Positions 33,631 through 39,772 of a DNA stretch of 39,772 bases are shown here, piece after piece. The DNA lies in the NCBI GenBank assembly GCA_905182175.1, contig CAJJAT010000034.1, forward strand, positions 1-39,772, written 5' to 3'. Source of the stretch: Flavobacteriales bacterium UBA1494. GTDB taxonomy: Bacteria; Bacteroidota; Bacteroidia; Flavobacteriales_E; Vicingaceae. Within the stretch, counting starts at the first letter, position 1, and each line of letters starts with the position of its first letter. The position numbers and the translations under genes are program-made. The notes under the pieces are model-generated. The model saw nothing but the letters and a program-made list of their open reading frames with translations, was not told the origin of the DNA and made no database searches.

Positions 33631-34047
33631 TGGATATCATTTATGAAAAGGACTCTATTTACTTTACCATCGATTGGTTGTTATAATAGGTAAAATAAAA
33701 ATTTTGGAAATGAAGACACCAGAAAGTATGCTTAAAAACCGAGGGTGCAAATTTTAAAACTTATCGTAGGTGGAAATTTTAACACCGAGATTGGCAGAGT
33801 GCTATAAATCTCACATTGGACGGTAGATATTTTTTTTACCGAGGTTAGTTTTCAAATTACAGGTAGCCATAGAACCAATGGGTTGATTATATCCATGTTA
33901 ATTAATTTAAAAACAGAGCATTAAAATCATTAAAAGAAAATCAGTTACCATTAAAGGGTTCGGCCTTGTTGATGAAAGCACAGAGGTACGAAGACTTTAG
34001 TGCTTAAATATTAATCCAACCAATAGCCAAGTCGTTCAACGACAACG
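33631..34047. other. 417-bp stretch with no recognisable gene
   Basis: Stops occur in all frames and no domain could be read. A short open stretch near 33920-34003 (LKENQLPLKGSALLMK) looks coding but is too short to assign. A tight palindrome GTCGTTCAACGAC lies at 34031-34043, just past the stop of the minus-strand OmpA gene. Confidence 0.4.
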
Positions 34048-36024
34048 TCAATTTATCTTGATTTCAACTCTTCTGTTTAGCGCTCTTCCTTCATCGGTTG
34101 AGTTATCGCCTTTAAACATTACCTCTCCATAACCATAGATATCAATTCTGTTCTTACTAATATTATTGTCAGTTAAATAGGCTCTAGATGCTCTTGCTCG
34201 CGCGCTGGCAACTTTAACATTTGTCTCTTTTGATCCAATGTTGTCAGTAAATCCAATCATTGTAACTCTAGATTTCGTTTTACTTTTTAATGAATTAATA
34301 ATTTTATCTAAAGTTACTTTGTCATCGACAGTTAATACTCGTTCATTAAAATCGAAATATATTGTTTTTCCATTGAGTTCTTTTACAGTGTCAGTAGCAG
34401 AAGGTTGAGGTAGTTTGTTTACAGGAACAGTCTTGTTTTCAATTTCGCTAACTTTCGAGTGTTTCACTTCAACTTGTTGTTTATTATTAGAATTAGTGGT
34501 GGTTGTAATCTGGGTATTATTTTCTGCAATTAGTTCTTCTTTTTTAACTGGACTCGTATTTACAATCAAATTAGACAGTTTATCTCCACTTTTATTTATT
34601 GCGAAGATTTCCATTTTATCAATTAAATCATCATCCAGGGTCATAATAGGGCGGATGGTGAAGTTTTCGTCTCCTTTTAACCTTCTATAGGAGAACTTTC
34701 CATTTTCATCAGTAACTAGGGTATCCACAGGGAATTTATTTTCATCATAGACTATTAACATGATATTTTGTTGAGCTAGATTGTTGTACTCAAGAAGGCC
34801 ATCAACTATTTCAGAGTCAACATTTCCGGCGATACTTGTGTTTGACTCTGTAGTTTTTAGGGTTAGTCTTTCTAGTTTTTTTCCATTCTTATCGATTATA
34901 TAAATCTTTGCATTTTTTTGTAATTCTGTATTTTCCTTTTCAAGTTGAATGCTATACGCTTGATTATGTGATTTAGCATACAAAAATTGACCTACGTTAT
35001 CTGTTCTTTCTTTTTCAACTAAATTTCCTTCTATATCTAGTACTAATAAATCAAGATTTTCTAGAGGCATTGCTTCGAAGAACACTTGTGCAAAAACTTT
35101 TTCCTCCGCTTTAACTATGATTGGCTCCTCTTTTATTTTAGTCGAATAAATATCGCTAAATGGGCCGTCCCTGTTACTTGTAAAAAGCGCCTCTTTTTCG
35201 TTGCTAAACATAAAGTAAGCATCAAATGCATCAGAGTTAATTGGAGCCCCTAAATTTAATGGTTCTGACCAATTGGACCATGAATCGTCTAAACGGTTGG
35301 CTGTAAATACATCCATGCCACCTAAACCCTTGTGGCCATCACTTGAGAAGTAAAGCGTTTTGCCACTTTGATCTATAAAGGGAGTAATTTCTGTACCATC
35401 TGTATTTATTATTGAACCTAAATCTCTTAGTTCTCCCCAGTTTCCTTTAGCGTCTTTTAAGCTCACAAATAAGTCGCTTTGGGTTGAAGTGTCTGATGGA
35501 GACATTCCTATTAGCAGTATTTTCTCATTGGGAGTCATATATAACGAGTAGAGCCCCTGACCTATTGTAAAGCCTGGAACGTCTACCTTTTCTAAGTCGC
35601 TCCATATTCCTTCTGCATCTCTTTTGGTTACTGCAATTCCTTTCGCCAGTTTTCTTCTTGTCTGGATAGAATTGAAGAGGTAAAGAGTATTGCCATCGTT
35701 GGAAACACCTATTACAGCATTGTTACCATTGTCATTTGCTTCTTCAAACAAATTTGACGGTGCACTCCAAGACGTTTCATTGAATTCAGAAGACCAAATA
35801 TCCTGGCCCGTAACTCTTTGTCTCATCGATCCAGCTATTATTGTTCGGACAAAGTACATCTTCTTTCCGTTTAGATACGGGAACGGCATACTCTCTTCGT
35901 TTTTAGAGCTTAGCTGGTCTATTTTTTTTAGATCGGCAAACTCGGGGAGGGGGGGTTGTGCTTTTGCAGAAAAGAATAACCCCAAATTCAATAGGAGGAC
36001 AATTGCTAAATATTGCTTTTTCAT
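34048..36024 (-). CDS. OmpA family protein with PD40 propeller
   Basis: A 658-residue exported protein. I place the start at ATG 36024 because it begins a normal signal peptide (MKKQYLAIVLLLNLGLFFSAKAQ); the frame runs on to 36081 but that would add 19 residues overlapping the preceding gene. PD40 blades fill about residues 30-290 (LYFSSDGHKGLGGMDVFTAN, EALFTSNRDGPFSDIYS). Two carboxypeptidase-regulatory-like domains follow (DENGKFSYRRLKGDENFTI). The last 107 residues form the OmpA peptidoglycan-binding fold (IYFDFNERVLT, GFTDNIGSKE, ASARARASRAYLTDNNI, GRALNRRVEIKI). It follows the PorP/SprF gene by 25 bases. It is a paralogue of 1952-4141 and 6178-8106 and is probably a periplasmic PorE-like partner. 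Confidence 0.88.
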   Translation of the reverse strand: MKKQYLAIVLLLNLGLFFSAKAQPPLPEFADLKKIDQLSSKNEESMPFPYLNGKKMYFVRTIIAGSMRQRVTGQDIWSSEFNETSWSAPSNLFEEANDNGNNAVIGVSNDGNTLYLFNSIQTRRKLAKGIAVTKRDAEGIWSDLEKVDVPGFTIGQGLYSLYMTPNEKILLIGMSPSDTSTQSDLFVSLKDAKGNWGELRDLGSIINTDGTEITPFIDQSGKTLYFSSDGHKGLGGMDVFTANRLDDSWSNWSEPLNLGAPINSDAFDAYFMFSNEKEALFTSNRDGPFSDIYSTKIKEEPIIVKAEEKVFAQVFFEAMPLENLDLLVLDIEGNLVEKERTDNVGQFLYAKSHNQAYSIQLEKENTELQKNAKIYIIDKNGKKLERLTLKTTESNTSIAGNVDSEIVDGLLEYNNLAQQNIMLIVYDENKFPVDTLVTDENGKFSYRRLKGDENFTIRPIMTLDDDLIDKMEIFAINKSGDKLSNLIVNTSPVKKEELIAENNTQITTTTNSNNKQQVEVKHSKVSEIENKTVPVNKLPQPSATDTVKELNGKTIYFDFNERVLTVDDKVTLDKIINSLKSKTKSRVTMIGFTDNIGSKETNVKVASARARASRAYLTDNNISKNRIDIYGYGEVMFKGDNSTDEGRALNRRVEIKIN

Positions 36025-36049
36025 GACGTGTGTTTTGTGAAGGTGTTGG

Positions 36050-37027
36050 TTAAAAAAGGGTAAGCCCAATAAAAATTTCATGACTTCCGCTAGATCGTTC
36101 TCTAATTTCTGTCAAGGTATAGTCGAATGAATAACCAGCTTTGAACAGATGGTTAAATTGAAATCCAAATATGGCCGCAAGTGCGCTTTCATTTCTGTAT
36201 GTCAATCCGATATTCATCACTTCCTTGTACATTAATGTACCGTTCACTTCAAAACTAGTTGGAAGGTTTCCAGTTTTTTTAATCAACATATTTGGTGTCA
36301 ACCTAAAGTCATTTGATAAATCGAAGTGATACCCACCACTTATTAGGTGTTCCATTTCTAGGCTTGTTGGGTCGTTTCCGGTAGTAACATTGGCAAGCTT
36401 AAGTTGGTTCCTTAATATTTGTCGACCGCTATACCCCACAAAAAACTTGTCGCTATACAGGTAAGTTCCTGCGTCTGCATTAAAAAGATTTGTATTTGAG
36501 CTTTCAGCGTATGAATTATACGTGGGGTCATTGTTGCTTAAAACGGTTGCCTCTGACTCATTAAAGCCGAAATTACTTAGGCCTCCAGACAATCCAAAGG
36601 AAAGATATAAGCCATTCTTAATTGGGAGGTGAAGAGCATAAGTTAACATCGCTTGTGTCTTTTTAAATGCCCCGTTTTCTCCCGAATTTAAAGCGCCACC
36701 TAAGGCATGTTTTACGTAGGATCTTCTTCCTCTTAACTGTCTTGGTGGTCTAGCCGTTTTACTTGTGTAAAGTGCAGATCTTTGAAAAGACTTAGGTCTA
36801 TTTAATACTGTATGACCGGTTGCATAATACGATCTGGGAGCATTTGAAACTCCTGCCCACTGTTGCCTAAATCCAATGGCAACATCTGTGTGGTCTTGAT
36901 TTCCTGCCGCTGCTGGGTTAATTAAGTAGTGATTTTGGTTCCACAATGTGTATTGCTGAAGTATTTGACCAAAGACTGACGTCCCGGTTAATAACACAAA
37001 GCTTATTGTTAAGATAGAATTTTTCAT
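36050..37027 (-). CDS. PorP/SprF family type IX secretion system membrane protein
   Basis: A 325-residue barrel protein with a signal peptide (MKNSILTISFVLLTGTSVFG). The family opening follows: ILQQYTLWNQNHYLINPAAA, then GFRQQWAGVSNAPRSYYATG and HTVLNRPKSFQRSA, plus regularly spaced beta strands to the C-terminal aromatic strand ending GLTLF. It corresponds segment by segment to 927-1919 (for example NPAAAGN and GHTVLNRPK are shared), so the two are duplicates that have diverged. It lies 13 bases after the adhesin gene and 25 bases before the OmpA gene. By analogy with SprF it should act on the adhesin encoded immediately upstream. Confidence 0.9.
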   Translation of the reverse strand: MKNSILTISFVLLTGTSVFGQILQQYTLWNQNHYLINPAAAGNQDHTDVAIGFRQQWAGVSNAPRSYYATGHTVLNRPKSFQRSALYTSKTARPPRQLRGRRSYVKHALGGALNSGENGAFKKTQAMLTYALHLPIKNGLYLSFGLSGGLSNFGFNESEATVLSNNDPTYNSYAESSNTNLFNADAGTYLYSDKFFVGYSGRQILRNQLKLANVTTGNDPTSLEMEHLISGGYHFDLSNDFRLTPNMLIKKTGNLPTSFEVNGTLMYKEVMNIGLTYRNESALAAIFGFQFNHLFKAGYSFDYTLTEIRERSSGSHEIFIGLTLF

Positions 37028-37040
37028 AGTTTCTATTTAT

Positions 37041-39772
37041 TTATCTAAGTATTGTAATGATTCCATTTAATGCTTCAGTTTTACCGCTGAAGTCTGTAAC
37101 TGTGATAACGTAATAGTAAGTTGTAACAGGAAGATCATTCCCATTTCTTCTTCCATTCCAATAGTCATATCGTGATGTAGAGTATACTTCAGACCCTAAA
37201 GGATCATAAACAACCACTTCCATTTTAGCAAATTGTTCGAAGTTTTTAATTTCCCACACATCATTGATTCCATCACCGTTAGGGGTAAAACTTGTAGGGA
37301 TTTCAAGTAATGTTTTAACTAACACTGTGATGGTATCTCTTCCAATACACCCTTGCTCTGATGTAACTAGAACTGTGAATTCGGTATCTTCCTCAAAACC
37401 AAAACCGGTAGAAGTGCTTGAACTTGAAGCATCATCTAACAAGAAAGAGGGTTGCCATTGGTACGTTAAGTTTTGACTATTTAAAGAGTCTGGAGTTATT
37501 ACAGCCGATAAGGTTGCGCCGTCATCTTTGAACACCGTTTTGTCAGGTCCAACATCAACAATAGGATTTTTTCCTACCACAATGTTAACCGTATCAAAGC
37601 TATCGTTACATGTACCGTTGCTTATCGTCCAAACGAATTGGTTTAAACCGTCACTTAAATTACTAACAAAACTGTTTGAAACGTTAGGGCTCATAATACT
37701 GGCACTCCCAGAAATTGTAGACCATGTTCCTATTCCGACTGTAGCGTTATTTCCTCCAAGAGATACTTCGTAAACTTCACATAGAGTTATATCAGCTCCT
37801 GCAGAAGCGAATGTTGGTTGATCATCGTAAGTCACTTTAATAGTGTCTCTACTTGGATCACATACTCCGTTGCTAATTGTCCAGATTAAAATATTTTCTC
37901 CTCTGACTAACCCCCTAATGGTCGTAGAAGGAGAAGAGCTATCATCAAAAGTAACACCTGTTGTAAATGTAGACCAAGAGCCAATTCCTACGATTGGTGT
38001 GTTTGCATTAAGATCGAATGTGTCAACACAAATATTAACGTCAGCACCTGCTGTAGCCAATGTAGGGAAATCTTCCCTAGTTACTGTGAAGCTGCAAGAA
38101 TCTACATTTCCGTTTACATCTGTTATTACAAAAGTGTTGGTTGTTGTTCCTACCGAATAACTCCCTCCTGAAGGTATTCCAGATGATTGAATCACTGATA
38201 AGATTGAACAGTTATCACTTCCAGTTGGAGCGTTAAATGTAAATATTGGATCACATATCACCGTATCAGCAATACATGTTATTTCTGGCTTAATCGTATC
38301 AGATACTGTAACTACAACACTTACAGAATCAATATTTCCATTTGCATCATTTACAATCAGTTGAGCTGTATTCGCTCCTACATCAGCACAGGTGAATGAG
38401 CTTTTGCTTAAAGTAAGAACAGGAGTTCCACAGTTGTCTGTTGTTCCATTGTCAACATCTGCAGTAACAATAGAGGCATTTCCTAAAGCATCCACATACA
38501 CTGTTATTGGCTGAGTAATAACGGTTGGTTTAATTGTATCAGATACCGTCACTACAACACTTGCAGAATCAACGTTGCCGTTTACATCTGTTGCGATGAG
38601 TTGCACTGTATTCGCTCCAATATCAGCACAAGTGAATAAGCTATTGCTTAAAGTAAGAATAGGAGTTCCACAGTTGTCTGTTGTTCCATTCTCAACATCT
38701 GCAATAACTATAGAGGCATTACCAGAAGCATCTAAATAAACTGTTACTGGTTGAGTAATAACGGTAGGCTTAATTGTATCAAGTACAGTAACCGTAGCAG
38801 TCGTAGAGTCAACATTAGAGTTAGCATCTGTAACATAAAGTTTAACTGTATTGGCACCAACTTCAGAACAATCGAAGTTAGAAGAGTCAATAGCAAGTGT
38901 AACAGTAGAACAGTTATCAGCAGACCCATTATCCACATCCGCTGCAGTTATTGAAGCGTTACCTGTAGCGTCCAGATATACAGTAATATTTTGTGCTACT
39001 ACCGTTGGGTTTAAAGTATCAAGTACAGTAACCGTAGCAGTTGTAGAGTCAACATTAGAGTTAGCATCTGTAACATAAAGTTTAACTGTATTGGCACCAA
39101 CCTCAGAGCAATCGAAGTTAGAAGAGTCAATAGCAAGTGTAACCGTAGAACAGTAATCAGCAGACCCGTTATCCACATCCGCTGCAGTGATTGAAGCGTT
39201 ACCTGTAGCGTCTAGGTATACAGTAACATTTTGTGCTACTACCGTTGGGTTTAATGTATCAATTACAGTAACCATAACAGTTGTAGAGTCAACATTAGAG
39301 TTAGCATCTGTAACATAAAGTTTAACCGTATTAGTACCAACTTCAGAACAATCGAAGTTAGAAGAGTTAATAGCAAGCGTAACCGTAGAACAATTGTCAG
39401 CAGACCCGTTATCTACATCAGCAGCAACAATCGTTGCATTCCCTGAACCATCCAAGTAAACCGTGATGTTTTGTGCAACCGCTGTTGGGTTTAATGTATC
39501 AATTACAGTAACCGTAGCAATTGTAGAGTCAACATTAGAGTTAGCATCTGTAACATAAAGTTTAACTGTATTGGCTCCAATGTCAGTACAAGTGAATGTT
39601 GAAACATCAATTGCAAGTGTAACTGGCCCACAGTTATCGCTTGAACCGTTGTTAACATCAGCAGCAACAATGGTTACATTACCTAGAGCATCTAAATTAA
39701 CTGTTATGTTCTGAGTAATTGCAGCTGGAGAAATTATATCTGCAACTGTTACAACCGCTGTTGCAGTAGAAG
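37041..39772 (-). CDS. Large repeat-rich T9SS type B surface protein, 5'-partial at window edge
   Basis: The minus-strand frame is open from the window end to a stop at 37041, giving about 910 residues of the C-terminal part of a larger protein. From the edge inward come six or more repeats of 80 residues (pattern TVYLDATGNASITAADVDNG, then NFDCSEVGANTVKLYVTDAN), a HYR-like segment around 38.1-38.3 kb (TCIADTVICDPIFTFNAPTG), two WTISNGVC-type repeats, and the CHU_C/type B sorting domain (LEIPTSFTPNGDGINDVWEI to GIITILR). The ends match the protein at 3-923. The repeats contain paired cysteines. Surface display through T9SS is family knowledge; an adhesin role is inferred from repeats and the SprF partner. 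Confidence 0.88.
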   Translation of the reverse strand, partial: STATAVVTVADIISPAAITQNITVNLDALGNVTIVAADVNNGSSDNCGPVTLAIDVSTFTCTDIGANTVKLYVTDANSNVDSTIATVTVIDTLNPTAVAQNITVYLDGSGNATIVAADVDNGSADNCSTVTLAINSSNFDCSEVGTNTVKLYVTDANSNVDSTTVMVTVIDTLNPTVVAQNVTVYLDATGNASITAADVDNGSADYCSTVTLAIDSSNFDCSEVGANTVKLYVTDANSNVDSTTATVTVLDTLNPTVVAQNITVYLDATGNASITAADVDNGSADNCSTVTLAIDSSNFDCSEVGANTVKLYVTDANSNVDSTTATVTVLDTIKPTVITQPVTVYLDASGNASIVIADVENGTTDNCGTPILTLSNSLFTCADIGANTVQLIATDVNGNVDSASVVVTVSDTIKPTVITQPITVYVDALGNASIVTADVDNGTTDNCGTPVLTLSKSSFTCADVGANTAQLIVNDANGNIDSVSVVVTVSDTIKPEITCIADTVICDPIFTFNAPTGSDNCSILSVIQSSGIPSGGSYSVGTTTNTFVITDVNGNVDSCSFTVTREDFPTLATAGADVNICVDTFDLNANTPIVGIGSWSTFTTGVTFDDSSSPSTTIRGLVRGENILIWTISNGVCDPSRDTIKVTYDDQPTFASAGADITLCEVYEVSLGGNNATVGIGTWSTISGSASIMSPNVSNSFVSNLSDGLNQFVWTISNGTCNDSFDTVNIVVGKNPIVDVGPDKTVFKDDGATLSAVITPDSLNSQNLTYQWQPSFLLDDASSSSTSTGFGFEEDTEFTVLVTSEQGCIGRDTITVLVKTLLEIPTSFTPNGDGINDVWEIKNFEQFAKMEVVVYDPLGSEVYSTSRYDYWNGRRNGNDLPVTTYYYVITVTDFSGKTEALNGIITILR
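38281..39772 (-). repeat. Tandem 240-bp repeats in the adhesin gene
   Basis: Units begin at 38281, 38521, 38761, 39001, 39241, 39481 and 39721 with an exact period of 240 bases (80 codons) and no indels. Those at 38761, 39001, 39241 and 39481 are nearly identical (for example gtagagtcaacattagag occurs in each), while those nearer the C-terminus have diverged. The array continues past the window end. Confidence 0.93.

Noticed and set aside
33920-34003. Short frame LKENQLPLKGSALLMK as a fragment of a ligase-type gene
   Set aside because: Too short to assign; no flanking motif supports any family.
38281-39772. CRISPR-like regular spacing of repeats
   Set aside because: The 240-bp units are contiguous, in frame and encode an 80-residue Ig-like domain; there are no unique spacers.

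Overview
The window is low-GC DNA of a Bacteroidota member, most likely from the Flavobacteriales. The evidence is type IX secretion (T9SS) type B sorting domains, PorP/SprF-family barrels, PD40-OmpA proteins, a DUF422/CruF carotenoid gene next to a CrtD-like desaturase, a Lacal_2735-type small protein and TAnnTTTG-like promoter elements. No tRNA, rRNA or CRISPR array was seen. The genus cannot be fixed from the sequence alone.

Layout: (1) 1-8.1 kb, plus strand: the C-terminal end of a type B T9SS surface protein, a PorP/SprF protein, and a PD40-OmpA protein with an internal 423-bp duplication. A decayed IS3-family element follows, wedged between a truncated AraC-type regulator and the tail of another OmpA gene, and then a further complete PD40-OmpA gene. 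(2) 8.2-11.3 kb, minus strand: a decayed DUF1801 gene and a compact carotenoid operon (55-aa Lacal_2735-like protein, CrtD-like desaturase, CruF-like hydratase). A divergent TetR regulator lies upstream, with a palindromic candidate operator between them. (3) 12-16 kb: a GNAT acetyltransferase, a broken membrane gene, an atypical SDR, and the 3-hydroxyanthranilate dioxygenase / ACMS decarboxylase pair of the kynurenine pathway. (4) 16-18.1 kb: a decay zone with an ATPase (AAA_14/DUF4143), an outer-membrane barrel and a cupin, all broken by stops or frameshifts. (5) 18.2-24.6 kb, minus strand: pseudouridine synthase, AsmA-like protein, sensor kinase and HemW in one tight run. (6) 24.8-30.6 kb: ECF sigma factor, membrane anti-sigma-like protein, a barrel protein, YebC, beta-carbonic anhydrase and an acyl-CoA carboxylase beta subunit. 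(7) 30.6-34 kb: two broken exported-protein genes, a GT4 glycosyltransferase, a response-regulator remnant and poorly coding DNA. (8) 34-39.8 kb, minus strand: a second adhesin / PorP-SprF / PD40-OmpA trio facing the first, whose adhesin carries exact-period 240-bp repeats.

Two themes stand out. One is the repeated surface module: a type B T9SS cargo, a SprF-like barrel that probably holds it on the surface, and a peptidoglycan-binding OmpA partner, present as two inverted copies plus extra OmpA paralogues. The other is the density of broken genes, about eleven in 40 kb, disabled by TAA, TAG and TGA stops and by frameshifts, while the conserved housekeeping genes are intact. This points to real gene decay and not to recoding or poor sequence.

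All family assignments come from reading motifs by eye; no database search was run. I found no convincing wholly new system. The most original leads are the inverted adhesin modules, the TetR operator over the carotenoid divergent promoter, and the IS-marked rearrangement.
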